This document shows, one piece after another, positions 11,977-22,636 of a DNA stretch of 64,000 bases (positions are counted from its first letter, which is position 1; every line of letters starts with the position of its first letter). This DNA is from Nemertoderma westbladi. Its lineage: Eukaryota; Xenacoelomorpha; Nemertodermatida; Nemertodermatidae. Under the pieces are notes generated by a model. That model saw only the letters and a program-made list of their open reading frames with translations. It searched no databases and was not told the origin of the DNA. The stretch lies in NCBI GenBank assembly GCA_032718475.1, contig JAUCBJ010006450.1:1-64000 (forward strand), written 5' to 3'. Position numbers and translations under genes: made by a program.

Positions 11977-12607
11977 TAGGGATGTCCCGGAATTCCGTTC
12001 CGGACGGAATTCCGGCTGTTTTTGCCCGATTCCGGTTCCGGCCGGAATTGCCGGAATGGGGTCAATTCCGGCCGGAATTTTACCGGAATTACCAGGTTCC
12101 TAACTAGTTTGATAGTTGCAATTAGTTTGTTAAATTATTATCAACATTTATAATATTATTTAAACATTATTACCAATTATATCGTTTAAGATACTTTTCA
12201 ACACTTGTAAAAAAGTATAGTACAAAAAGTATAGTTTTCTTCGACCGTTAGAGCTCTAACATTTAAGGATGAAAGACATAGATGCCCATTGGTTAGTCCC
12301 TTCAAACCATTCGTGCCGAATCGAAAACTGCCTTGGACCACATGCGGGGATCGAACCCACGACCTCCAGAGAGATGGGAATTCAATGCAACCACTTCACC
12401 AAGGTGGAACCTAACTAACCTATCTAACGAGGGAAAATTCACAGCCACCCCGTTTTTTACAGTGAATGCAGTCTTGATGGGAATGTAACACATTTCCAAA
12501 AAAAATTCACCTGGTATTCAAACTAAAGTGGTCCCACCTTGTGTTACACCACTTACTGTAGTATTCATATACAATTCAATCAAAATATCGATTCCGGGAC
12601 ATCCGTA
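11977..12607. mobile_element. Non-autonomous hAT-type element with 8-bp TSD (631 bp)
   Basis: The ends are TAGGGATGTCCCGGAAT and its imperfect complement ATTCCGGGACATCCGTA. The 8-bp direct repeat CATACAGC flanks it at 11969-11976 and 12608-12615. Removing the insert and one CATACAGC restores the LINE reading frame (AHIQ followed by QQSRLTWQTVNEVSG), which confirms the boundaries. No transposase is encoded. Confidence 0.88.
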
Positions 12608-12955
12608 CATACAGCAACAATCAAGACTTACCTGGCAAACTGTAAATGAGGTATCTGGTCGGAAAAGTTGTGCAAAGGGGCGCCTCAAAGCCGATAGTCC
12701 TGAAGAACGTGTTGGGAAGTGGAAAAACCACTTCAGCAATTTGCTTGGGCAGATCCACCAAACAACGCGACATGACAAGACACTACCTATAGAAACAGGG
12801 GACTTCACACCTGCCGAACTGCAAAGAAGCATTAAAAGTATGTCCAATAATAAAGCGAGTGGATTAGATGAAATCCCAGCGGAGGTATGGAAAACCGGAG
12901 TGCTAAACAGACCATTATTGAATGTTTGCAACCGGATGTTAACCCTATTACCACT
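12608..12955 (+). pseudogene. Outer LINE, segment before the RT domain
   Basis: This encodes LTWQTVNEVSGRKSCAKG, ERVGKWKNHFSNLLGQ, and then IKSMSNNKASGLDEIPAEVWKTG, which is the typical stretch just before reverse transcriptase domain 1 in non-LTR elements (the KA.G.D.IP.E motif). It stops at the G30 tract. The RT core of this LINE copy is missing. Confidence 0.8.
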
Positions 12956-14157
12956 GGGGGGGGGGGGGGGGGGGGGGGGGGGGGGCGAATCGGCCCCTTC
13001 CTAGTTTATAGTTGCTGTAACTATGCAACCACATTACGTACAGGCCCAATTTTTATTGAGAATTAGCCAAATTTAATGCCGCATCTTTTGCAAAAAACGA
13101 CGTTGCAATTGGATTTCTACTTTTCGATGTGGGTGCCACCTCAAAATTTGGTCTCCAGCACCAAATTTTTTGAAATTTTCGAATTTTACAAATTCATTCG
13201 TGATTTAGTAATTATTTATGTTTGGGCTATTTTTATTTATTTTTATTGGTTTGGATCACTCTAATGCTCTATATAACTATATAAGTGTAGGGTACGTCAT
13301 TTTTGGAGCACCAAAATTAGGGCGTGGCACTTTAAAATTTCAAAATTACTTTATTCGGAAAATTTACTAAAGTTTTGATTTCGAAGCATTTTTATTGGTT
13401 TTCTGGAGCGCTGAATTGATTGAAAGTAATATAGAAGCCTGAAGACGTAGTGGTTCGCCATTTTTGGTGCCCCAAAATTAGGGCGTGGCACTTCAAATTT
13501 TGAAAAATACGAGATTCGGAAAATACACTAAAGTTTTGATTTCAAATTATTTTTATAGGTTTTCTGTAGCGCTGAATCGATTGAAAGTAATATAGATGCC
13601 TCAAATCCTTGGTATACGTAATAATTAGGGCGTGGCACTTCAAATTTTCAAAATTACTTTATTCGGAAAAAACACTAAAGTTTTGATTACAAAAAATGGC
13701 TAACCTCTAAGTCTTCAGGCTTCTATATTACTTTCAATCGATTCAGCGGTCTAGAAAACCTATATAAATGCGTTAAAATTTCAATTTTGGTTTATTTTCC
13801 GAATCTCGTATTTTTCAAAATTTCAAGTGCCACGCCCTAATTTTGGTGCACCAAAAATGGCGAACCACTAAGTCTTCAGGCTTCTATATTACTTTCAATC
13901 GATTCAGCGGCCCAGAAAACCTATAAAGATGCGTTGAAATAAAAAAATTAGGGGCATTTTCTGAACATCTAATTTTTCAAAATTTTAAGTGCCACGCCCA
14001 CTTCTTAGGTGCACGAAAAATAGCATCCACTTCAATTTTTGGAAATGGAATATAATCACATTCGATTCAGCGTCTTGAAAAACCTACTAAATCTAGCCAA
14101 CACTGCCACACTATTAGTTTTTAGAAAACGAAAAATTTTGTAATTTTGTCCTCGAGC
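12956..14157. mobile_element. Foldback (inverted-repeat) element beginning with G30
   Basis: A run of 30 G (12956-12985) is followed by arms that are imperfect inverted repeats. Forward units contain CCCCAAAATTAGGGCGTGGC and AGCGCTGAATCGATTGAAAG (13300-13620). The reverse arm contains GTGCCACGCCCTAATTTTGG and CTTTCAATCGATTCAGCG (13730-14070). Each arm has two or three tandem subunits of about 150 bp. There is no coding content. It sits where the LINE RT domain should be, so insertion was accompanied by loss of LINE sequence. Confidence 0.7.
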
Positions 14158-14262
14158 CACAGTGGAAAGTGTATTTTTATACGGGGGTGAGACATGGACA
14201 CTGACTAAATCACTTGAACAACGAATTGATGGTTGCTACACAAGACTACTAACTGACTAGGG
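14158..14262 (+). pseudogene. Outer LINE, C-terminal segment left of the BEL insertion
   Basis: This encodes VESVFLYGGETWTLTKSLEQ and RIDGCYTRLLT, a conserved post-RT region of this LINE family. It is interrupted by the BEL element after the target sequence TAGGG (14258-14262). The reading resumes at 39233. Confidence 0.8.
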
Positions 14263-17200
14263 TGATAAACAACCGCGACCTCTATACTAACAGCAGAACT
14301 GTTGAACAGACCAATACCCGTTAATATCCTTCTGCCAACCTAATAAGCTCTCGCCTATCCAATAAGACACAAAGACTGCTCTACTGTTAAGTAAAGGGGA
14401 TCAGGAGCGTGCTATTACTAAATTGTAAGGGTTGCTAAATACAAAACCGCTACTTACCGTTGGATGGCGCTAATCTGCCGTCTGCTAATATATTTTACTA
14501 AATTTACACAACTCCTGCAAAATCGCTTGTTCCTTTCTCTACCGATTGCTCAATAGAGAGCTAACTGTTCGAATTTATGAGCCACGCAGGAATAACCAAA
14601 ACAATAAACCCGAGTCGGCTCCCTAAGCTTACTTAAGACGAGTGCGAGAGGCCTTGCACTCAGAGTATTCTTACGCCTAATTCTATCACTATTAAAGCAC
14701 GCTATTACCTACGTCTTTCTAATCGCGAATACTGGAGGTTCCCTAACATAATGTGTGAATGCGAGAATATTTAAAATAATCAAAATGATACAGTAACTGT
14801 TTCTACGTGGATAGTACCACTCCGAGTCTAAAACTGCCCGCGGCTGGCTTTAGGCCAGCAAAACTACTAGCGTATCGTGCGTACCGAATAGTGCGTTCTA
14901 GCTGATTGCCCGCTAATGCAAATAACCGCTCAGCGTGAATAGTTTACAGTACACTAATTATTACCTTAGCTACTCTCCGCTATGCTGCGTACTAATTCTT
15001 AATTTTTACTAATTAATTACAGTCACAAATATTTAACAGCGTACTAATTACTAAGAGTTCCAGAATACGTAATTCTAATTTATCACGCAACAGGTTTCGC
15101 TAGTAATAGCCTAAATTGCCGTATTACTTTGACCTAATCAGTAACTAATTATTGTAACTAAGAAATAGAAATCAATCAAAGGGAAAAGAGCGCCTATCTA
15201 AGCATTCGTAATCTTAGGCACACTTCAATAACACACCAATCAGCGTTAGAAATCACAGTTTACAATTGTGCAATTCACTACTCGTACTCCACACTCAACG
15301 TTATAATACGCGCAGGCCTCTCCCGGATACATCTAGGATTCCTAACTAACCCAATTCCTGCCCCCCTAATACTAAATAGAGACAAAACCTGCATCATCAG
15401 CCCCCTAGATACTGTACCAGCGATTGGTCTGCGTGCCGCAGTGCAAGATACCCGCCCGCAACGGTGACCCTGGCCAGCGTAGCCCGCTTTGAATCCTCCG
15501 CTCTCTCCTAGTCGCTCAACCCCCCGATGCGCCCACCGCCCACTGGCACCTTAGCCCTCCATGATGCTAATAGCTACCGTAGCGGCGCATGCAAATCACA
15601 AAGTCTGACAGTCTCAGAAATCCCTTAGGATTATTGCGCAGAAAGGAATCACATAGAACCATTAATCAAAAGGTAGAAATCATAGTTCAGTTGTAATTAG
15701 CAGTAATCGAAGGAATTATTGAGAAACACAAGCAAAGTAATCGCACTAGCAAATCATTCCAAGAAATTAATCCAAATTAGCAAATTGCAGAAAATACGAT
15801 ATCCTAATACAAAATTAGAGACAGCTCAGCAAGTAAATTGTAACAGGGGTGTGTCATGTGATGAGTAAGGGTATACAACATTAACACGTTCGTGGGGCCT
15901 TCGCGCAGCACGAGGCCCAGTTATGAGATACAAATTAATATCGAGCGACTGTATCACAAAATCAGTATTTAACTTTATAAATTAGTAAAATTTAGAAATT
16001 TAACCACACCGCCAATCAATCAAAAAAAGAGGGACAGTACGTGTTCAGCCCTTTAAATCTGCACCCCCACCCCACCCCACCACCCCCCCCCCCCCCCACC
16101 CTTCCCACCCACCAATACATAACCGCGACATCTACCACCCACGGAAGGTAGCACGAACTTATTTCCAATCGCACGTTCAATATGCGAAGCCAGGTCGTTT
16201 ATAGGAATATAATCTACGCAGTACTAAATACAGTCGATGCAGTAATGAATGATATTCAAATAATTTATTTAATATACTGTTAATGCCTCTGAAAACTTAG
16301 ACAATTAAAATACACAGAAATCCCATCAAAAAATAATAAGCATAATATTTTGAGAAATAAACAATTTTGGATATAAGCCTTCTGCGCACTGGTAATCTTA
16401 TTGACTGACAATCATTAAATGAGATCTGTCTATTACCTGAGACTAAAGAACACAGACTCTATAGTGTAATAGGAGGTAGGGAATGCAGGTTTCAATCTCG
16501 TTAGGTCTAGCTGGCAGCCGTGTGGCTAGTTACATACAACCCCCCTCCACTGGCATTCCCAGCAACTGGCTCCCTTACACACACATCCCCCATCTATGTA
16601 CCAGCCAACTTGCAAGTTGGCCAATAAATGATCAGTATTTAATAGAATCAATTTTTTATGCCATTTTAATTACTTTAGATCAATTAAAGACACAATTATT
16701 AAAGCAAATCACTTGAACTAATTAAAAACTATAATAGAATGGCGTATGTGGATTACATCTGTATAATTTTTAATTATAATTATTTAAATCTTATACTGTA
16801 AAACAATTAATTTCCTTTAAAAGGCAGGTTGAAAATGGTGTTTTCACCGTAATCAACTTAATTAACTAATTAACTGCTATTATCTTAGCTTCTCGAAGGC
16901 CACACGGAAATTCTACTTGGAAAATTTCTAAACTTTTGCCAAACAACATGTGTACCAAGTTTGGATAGATTTCATCAAAGATTGGCCGAGTTATTAACGT
17001 TTAAAATTGAACACGACAGAACGACAGAACGACAGAACGACAGGTTGATTAATGGTACCACTACGCTAAGGCTCACTCACTTCGTGGCTCGCCCCACAGC
17101 ATGAACATTAAGGTTCTACCGGCACACCGCCAATTTATAGGTGATCCGGATGGGGTGATGCAATAAGGTGACTCAATCGCTCTCCCATTGGCTCTCCAGT

Positions 17201-17675
17201 CCGTGCTAGCATTAAACCAACCTGGAAGCAGTTAGTCCAATAAGGAGGCCGGATTGTAGCCCTATCGTTTGCCCAAACCTCAAATTATTACCTTATATGG
17301 TAATGGTTCACGTCCCTGGCCGCTGAATGGCCAGGACAGCGTCCCTATATGATAGCCCTACTGATGCTAATATCAGCAAGCACAAAATCCAGGGTCCGAA
17401 TAAACTTGCTACCCTGGGACTATCTACATATATCCTAATACAAAATTACGTAGGTAGGGCTACATACTATACAAAATGGATGGATGCAAAATATATGGGC
17501 GTTTTAACTTCCTTACCTAAATGTCACCGCACTGTGCCTTATCTAAATAATTATACTGCACAACGGACTAATATTACGTACAGTATAACGGACTAATATT
17601 GCATACTGAAAACGGACTAATACTGCATACAGTATAACGACTAATAATGTGGATACAGCGCCATATACCGTAACA
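14263..17675 (-). repeat. BEL 3' LTR (left copy, with 1.2-kb insertion)
   Basis: This matches 32405-34524 plus 39143-39227 almost base for base over its own sequence. 15887-17095 is absent from the other LTR. Differences between the LTRs are few, such as TACTTACCG versus TTACCG near 14452 and single substitutions, so the element is young. Confidence 0.92.
15887..17095. mobile_element. 1.2-kb non-autonomous element in the left LTR
   Basis: It is present in the left LTR and absent at the matching site of the right LTR (TTAACAGCATGAAC near 34020), so its limits are known apart from a 3-bp ambiguity (ACA on both sides). It begins CGTTCGTGGGGCCTTCGCGC and ends CACTTCGTGGCTCGCCCC, giving short imperfect inverted ends, with GACAGAAC repeats near the right end. 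A related copy is at 54834-56094. No ORF of note is present. The superfamily is not recognised. Confidence 0.8.
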
Positions 17676-17976
17676 CCGCTCCAAGGGAAATCATATAATG
17701 TTTCCCTCCAATTGTAGAAGAGTATAAGGTGATGTATACAAAACAAAATAAATTTCTTCCAACCAATCTAAATAACATAATAATTCTACTATTTACAAAT
17801 ATTGCCATAGATATTGCATAATGAATTGCATACAAATTAAATTTACAAAATATTATCTCTCTCATTGTTTAACGATTATTACATACAAATTAAATTTACA
17901 AAATATTGCTTCTCGTTCATTCTTACTACATAATGATTACTACATACAAAATCAAATATAAAAATTTTGCTAGGGC

Positions 17977-18024
17977 AAGTGAAAGGAGTAAGCCAAACCC
18001 GCAGGTTTGTCTCCCCAATCACTT
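17977..18024. repeat. Dispersed hairpin 1 of 8 (3' untranslated, BEL)
   Basis: Core CCAAACCCGCAGGTTTG (17993-18009). Outer arms GGAG/CTCC and AAGTG/CACTT extend the stem. It lies between ORF4 and the 3' LTR. Confidence 0.8.
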
Positions 18025-18164
18025 CCTTCGCCTCTTTCATAATATAAATTCAAATAACTCAACTAGTGTATACGAGTCTAGTCGAAAATTTTCAAATGCT
18101 ACAATATACATCAGAGCGAAGATGATGTATATATCTAGAGTCTGTCGCCCTGTGCTATAATGTA

Positions 18165-19310
18165 TTATCGACCCGCTCCTGGGTTCTTTGGGCTCGCTCC
18201 TCTCTTCCGCCCCCTTCCCAGATACACTAATCTACCTCCAGTCGACTCCGTTGACGGCGTCCGTGAGGCGTCACTCCCCGGAACCGGCGACGACGTTCCC
18301 TGAGCCCCGACAGATTCTCGGCTGGTACTTCTCCCTCGGCCTCGTCCCAATTGTCGCGCTCCCGTGGTCGCTTCCGCCAACTCTTCCTTCTGCAGTTGCA
18401 CACGCGCTTTCTCCGACGCCCCCTGCGCCTTGCGCTGCAACCGTTGAGCTTCTATAATTGAGTGGTAGTGGTCGTCCTTGACTTGACGCTTGTCTTGGAC
18501 CTCTCCTCCTGGTTCTTTCCGCGAGCCTTGAGCTCCAGCGGTCGTCGCTGTGGTCGCTGCGATCCTTTGTTCCTGTATCCTCTCGGCGGTCAATGAACCC
18601 ACTGGCACATGAGTCAACAAGAATTCGTTGCGGTATTGTATAGCCGCCATCCTCCAATCACCTCGCGCGCGTACCACTTTTCTAGTCTCCGTAAATACAC
18701 CCTTCGTAATGCGATCGCAAATAGCAACGAAGTTCCATGTGTACTTATTGTCCATGTTCAATTGTCTGAAGTACTCTCGAACTACGATAACTCCAGTGTT
18801 TTGTGGAAGGTCTTGAGCAGTTAGGATGAGCTCCTGATATTGTGGTAGCGATTGTAGATATGGCTTGTACGCAACATGCGATGGGTCTACCGCCCAAAAC
18901 CCATATCCCGCTTTAAATGGTAACCAACGCATCTGCGCTTGAATATGGTAATCGGCCACACCCTCCCACTTATCTAACATCTCCCGAAGTAGGTTAGCGC
19001 TATGGTTTTGAAAGGAATCATCTCGCAGCTGACATCTCGCGCTACGATGTCCCTTTACCCCACAATATCCACATTGAGAAATGAAGACGGTGCACGTGTG
19101 AAACGAATGGTCGGTCTCATTACACCAACGACAGACTTTATGTGCCGCCTCCACTACCGCGTCGCACGACTTTAGATTGTGCCTTGTGCTGCCGCACAAC
19201 TTGCACCTACGCGCTTGTGGAAACCAGGCCCTCTCGTATATGAGGTCTCCAATCGGTTTCGCACTTCCTTCCTTCCCAATGTCTAATACGATGTCGTCCT
19301 CTCCAGTCAA
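18165..19310 (-). CDS. BEL ORF4: three-zinc-knuckle protein (381 aa)
   Basis: The first third holds three CX2CX4HX4C zinc knuckles in a row: CKLCGSTRHNLKSC, CRWCNETDHSFHTC and CGYCGVKGHRSARC (about residues 36-93). These suggest nucleic-acid binding of the nucleocapsid type. The middle part (VADYHIQAQMRWLPFKAGYG and on) is unrecognised. The C-terminus is Arg/Gly/Ser-rich with two GRGR runs. It lies 53 bp after ORF3, between pol and the 3' LTR. The main BEL gag region in gag-pol has its own cysteine motifs, so this is an additional knuckle protein. How it is translated is unknown (splicing or internal initiation). No signal peptide or membrane segment is seen. Confidence 0.8.
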   Translation of the reverse strand: MTGEDDIVLDIGKEGSAKPIGDLIYERAWFPQARRCKLCGSTRHNLKSCDAVVEAAHKVCRWCNETDHSFHTCTVFISQCGYCGVKGHRSARCQLRDDSFQNHSANLLREMLDKWEGVADYHIQAQMRWLPFKAGYGFWAVDPSHVAYKPYLQSLPQYQELILTAQDLPQNTGVIVVREYFRQLNMDNKYTWNFVAICDRITKGVFTETRKVVRARGDWRMAAIQYRNEFLLTHVPVGSLTAERIQEQRIAATTATTAGAQGSRKEPGGEVQDKRQVKDDHYHSIIEAQRLQRKAQGASEKARVQLQKEELAEATTGARQLGRGRGRSTSRESVGAQGTSSPVPGSDASRTPSTESTGGRLVYLGRGRKRGASPKNPGAGR

Positions 19311-19363
19311 CGGTTGTCGATCCGGAACAAAGTAAACATCCTCGCCCTTGTCCTCTATATCCT

Positions 19364-21874
19364 CTATATTTCCTCCCGCGTTCGTTTCGGATATGTCTTC
19401 TCCACCGGAAGATCTACTCCGAACACCTCTACTAACGTTTCCGGCCAGCCCTCCTTAACAGGTCTATCAGCCTCCGAGTGGAAGGGAGTACCAAACCCGC
19501 GGGTTTGATTCCCGAACCACTTCTCCAAAGCTTCTGGCGTCGGATATTCCATCGACGGTCGGTCTCCCAAATCTCCGATGTTCTGTCGATATACTCCTTC
19601 GAATATCGCTAATCCTCTCCTAACCATCGACGTATTCTCTAACGATTGGTTGAAGAACGGGGTTAAGAAACGCTTCATCACGTCGGATTGGATTCCCCCT
19701 TTCGAGCGAACGTATTGATCTCCTCCGAATACCAATGGATGACGCTTCAAAACTCGCGCAACGATATCCGCTAATAAACAAGTCACCGTGTTCGTCTCAA
19801 GCACCAAATAATATTGTAGCGACGCACGGGGTGGCGCGCAAATGTTCCAATACACTAACGCTTGCCGCTTGAAGTGGGATTTGAACTCCGCTCCCGGTGG
19901 CGTGTTGTATTCGCCATACGCCTCCTCATACTTCTTTTGCGTCTTTAACTTAAAGTCCCAATTATACAACAAGTGTGCTATAAAGCCCATACCAGTCTTG
20001 GCAGAGTTGGGATACTCCCTATAAATTCCAATATCCTGTGCCCATAGCAACAATAGCTTGGTGTCGACAAACGGTCTCGGCAATCTATCTTCCAGATCAG
20101 TCATGGCGTTGAAGTCACTCTCTAAATCGCTCTGGACTCCCGATCCCACCTTGACGTAATCTTGGTTGAGAATAGCCTCTCTAACTTTCTTGGGTAGCAT
20201 CCTGGCGTCGATACGCTCCGCTCCGTGCATACCTCCTCGCCTGCATACCTCCAAAATCTGTTCCCTAGGATCCTTCCCTTTCCGATATTGTGTCGTTATG
20301 ATGGGCTCCGGTCTCTCTCGATCCGCCCTCACACGCATAAACACATGAGTCACACCATCGGCCGCACGAATTTGAATACACTTGCTGGTCAAACATTCCT
20401 GATGGGACCCTCCTTCATTGTCGTAGAACATCACCCTCCAATCTTGCAGTGATTCCTCCGTCTTCCTCCACTGACGCTGAATCTCGTCTGATGGGGTCCA
20501 CATGCGCTCGATCACCTTGTGGTCATCATATCGGGTATAAGAACCCTTCCTCCTCAGCCACGTCTGGTCTACCTCCTCGTCATCTGGGAATGTAGCCACC
20601 GCGACCCATACCTTGATGTACTTATCCAACCATCCGAATAACTTACTCTCCTTCCCCGGAGCTCCAATCTTATCCAACGTGTCATAATCTGTGATCTGCA
20701 TTGGGACATCACGCAAGAACTTCGCGCATAAAACTTCCCGTAGACAGTCAACGTTCCAATGGTCCGCCATTCTTACCATCGGCAAGAATCGTATCGCTTC
20801 TCGCGACTCCGGATGATCTACTAATATCGCAGGTTCGGTGCCGTCGGAATAATACACCGGTCCGGGTTGAGATACGACCTGTGGAACAAATCCGGTCACT
20901 CTCCTCGTCTCCTCTTGATGTCTATCCGCGGTCTTATTATACTCCGCTATCCTGTTCTCAAATAACTCTTTCGCCTTCGCCGCTCGCTCCTCCTGCCGCA
21001 ACGCGTCTATGTCGTCCTGATGCTCAGGCGTGAGGCTTCTCACTCGGTGAGGTGAAGTAAACGTAGTCCAGGGACTCGAGAGCTCCAAACCCGCGGGTTT
21101 GGTACCCGAGTCCCGCGCCGCTTCGCGCCGCGCCTCTAGATCCTTGTAGGCTCGGTACAGCGAAATGGCCGCTGCCGTCTCTATCAAACTGGGTGTCGAA
21201 CAGGGTTTAATCTCCGTATACGGATCTAATGTCGTAACGGTCGGCGTAATAGGTCTCGGAGGTCGCTTTCCGCTGAAGTCGATACTGATCATCGGGTTGC
21301 TCATCGGGTAACCTCCCTCGTTATATCTAAGGAATTGGTGAGCTGGACATCGCGTTAATATCGGTTCCGGATGTTGCTCGTCTAATCGGTCGGGAATCGC
21401 CACGTCCTGTTTATTCATGCATTCACCACACTTGTAGAAGAGCTTGTACACGCTGAAGACTTTCGGCGTCTCCTGATCCTCACCTCGAGTCCTCCGGTAC
21501 AGATGCATTCCGTCGAACTGGTCTCGGACTGCAGGTAGAGGCTCCTCATGTCGTAAATACATATTCATATGGTATAGTCGTGCGATTTCCTCGTCCGGAT
21601 CTGCGCTAATGTCGCACACGTCCAAAGCGAAGTCGTAGGGATACCGCGTGCGATACTCTCTCCGCAAGACTTCCATCCGGTCCCCCAACGCTCTCATTCT
21701 TTCTCTCCGTAATTCTTTATCATAACTTGGTTTGTACTTTCCATTTAGCTCCATCACGGACCGCCCATGGTAGTAAACGTTCGAATCTTTACATCCCGGT
21801 CGCGCGAACGGTAGCTCCGCCTCCTCTCTGGCAGTAAATCCTCTGCGCGGTTGCGCTCTAATATCCCTCTCCAT
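19364..21874 (-). CDS. BEL ORF3: large unknown protein (836 aa)
   Basis: An intact 836-codon frame starting MERDIRAQPRRGFTAREEAE, on the same strand and downstream of pol. I do not recognise the family. It is hydrophilic with many charged residues and no obvious signal peptide or membrane-spanning segment, so it is not a typical envelope protein. It has a possible Cys motif (FYKCGECMNKQDVA, then TRCPAHQF, near residues 151-183) and a Trp/Tyr-rich second half (LLLLWAQDIGIYREYPNSAK). Two copies of the dispersed hairpin lie inside it (encoding TRGFGT and TKPAGLEL). The long intact frame in a young element suggests it is maintained. Confidence 0.75.
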   Translation of the reverse strand: MERDIRAQPRRGFTAREEAELPFARPGCKDSNVYYHGRSVMELNGKYKPSYDKELRRERMRALGDRMEVLRREYRTRYPYDFALDVCDISADPDEEIARLYHMNMYLRHEEPLPAVRDQFDGMHLYRRTRGEDQETPKVFSVYKLFYKCGECMNKQDVAIPDRLDEQHPEPILTRCPAHQFLRYNEGGYPMSNPMISIDFSGKRPPRPITPTVTTLDPYTEIKPCSTPSLIETAAAISLYRAYKDLEARREAARDSGTKPAGLELSSPWTTFTSPHRVRSLTPEHQDDIDALRQEERAAKAKELFENRIAEYNKTADRHQEETRRVTGFVPQVVSQPGPVYYSDGTEPAILVDHPESREAIRFLPMVRMADHWNVDCLREVLCAKFLRDVPMQITDYDTLDKIGAPGKESKLFGWLDKYIKVWVAVATFPDDEEVDQTWLRRKGSYTRYDDHKVIERMWTPSDEIQRQWRKTEESLQDWRVMFYDNEGGSHQECLTSKCIQIRAADGVTHVFMRVRADRERPEPIITTQYRKGKDPREQILEVCRRGGMHGAERIDARMLPKKVREAILNQDYVKVGSGVQSDLESDFNAMTDLEDRLPRPFVDTKLLLLWAQDIGIYREYPNSAKTGMGFIAHLLYNWDFKLKTQKKYEEAYGEYNTPPGAEFKSHFKRQALVYWNICAPPRASLQYYLVLETNTVTCLLADIVARVLKRHPLVFGGDQYVRSKGGIQSDVMKRFLTPFFNQSLENTSMVRRGLAIFEGVYRQNIGDLGDRPSMEYPTPEALEKWFGNQTRGFGTPFHSEADRPVKEGWPETLVEVFGVDLPVEKTYPKRTREEI
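19478..19520. repeat. Dispersed hairpin 2 of 8 (in ORF3)
   Basis: Core CCAAACCCGCGGGTTTG (19491-19507). Outer arms GGGA/TCCC and GTGG/CCAC. Encodes QTRGFGTP near residue 790 of ORF3. Confidence 0.85.
21071..21114. repeat. Dispersed hairpin 3 of 8 (in ORF3)
   Basis: A perfect 18-bp palindrome CCAAACCCGCGGGTTTGG (21085-21102) enclosed by an 8-bp stem GGGACTCG/CGAGTCCC. Encodes SGTKPAGLEL near residue 258 of ORF3. This is the best-formed copy. Confidence 0.9.
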
Positions 21875-22184
21875 TATGTTACGCGTATATACATATATAT
21901 ATATATCCCAATAAGTGCCGTTACGTAACCAATTACACTGTGGGTAAATCAGTTAGATGTCGCCGAAGGACAGACCTCCCGAACCCCCCGCCGCCTTCCA
22001 GCAGTTCAGGTTCGACTCTCTAGATCCCGTCTCTTCCTAACTAACTATCCTCTAACCTATTCCCATGCATAGCGCAAAAACTTTGGAGATAAACTGGCCG
22101 TGACCAACTCACTTTTTGATGCCCAAACTACTCCCATTACTCGTACTAAACTACAGTAGTTAGAAAGGACCATAGCCACAATAC

Positions 22185-22218
22185 TCGACTATACCAAACC
22201 CACAGGTTTGATAATCGA
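22185..22218. repeat. Dispersed hairpin 4 of 8 (between gag-pol and ORF3)
   Basis: Core CCAAACCCACAGGTTTG (22194-22210) with weak outer pairing TCGA/TCGA. It lies in the 762-bp gap between the end of gag-pol and ORF3. I see nothing else definite in that gap. Confidence 0.75.
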
Positions 22219-22636
22219 ACATCACACATCCTGCAAACTACTGAGTGGGGTCCATGTACGCCTCTGGTGCTACTAACCTTTAGCACCTTAGTTGCACTGT
22301 TGGCACCAATCTGTGGAAGTTGCTAAACTCAATTTACACTCCTACATAATATAGCCATCACCATGGTTTCTAAATGCTATTTTCCAGGCTTCACGACTTT
22401 TCAAATTACTGTTTATCTATAGACGAATTCTAAAACGCGTCTATACACAACGTCTGGAATTGTCTTGGGTTCACTTCTAATTTTAAAATTTTCTAATTTT
22501 CCAAAAATTTTTGAAAATAAAATTTTGTTTTGATACCCACTAGACAAAACTCAACGCAAATCACCACAACCCCGCTCCTATGCATCTCCTTGTATTTGCA
22601 TACGAGGAATGCATACGAAGTGAGTTGCGTCCAACA

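Larger units (their letters stand above)
7795..12588 (+). repeat. 2.4-kb tandem duplication (LINE 5' part plus hAT element)
   Basis: 7795-10189 and 10190-12588 are nearly identical direct copies (offset about 2395) differing by a few substitutions and 1-5 base indels. For example, copy 1 lacks four bases of the ACGCACGC run present at 10820. The right breakpoint lies inside the hAT element, whose last bases exist only after copy 2. The left breakpoint is at the ataxin-2/LINE junction. The duplication is therefore younger than both insertions. Confidence 0.92.

Noticed and set aside
19364-21874. ORF3 as an envelope protein (BEL elements sometimes carry one)
   Set aside because: No signal peptide, no membrane anchor, and no cysteine pattern of a surface glycoprotein.
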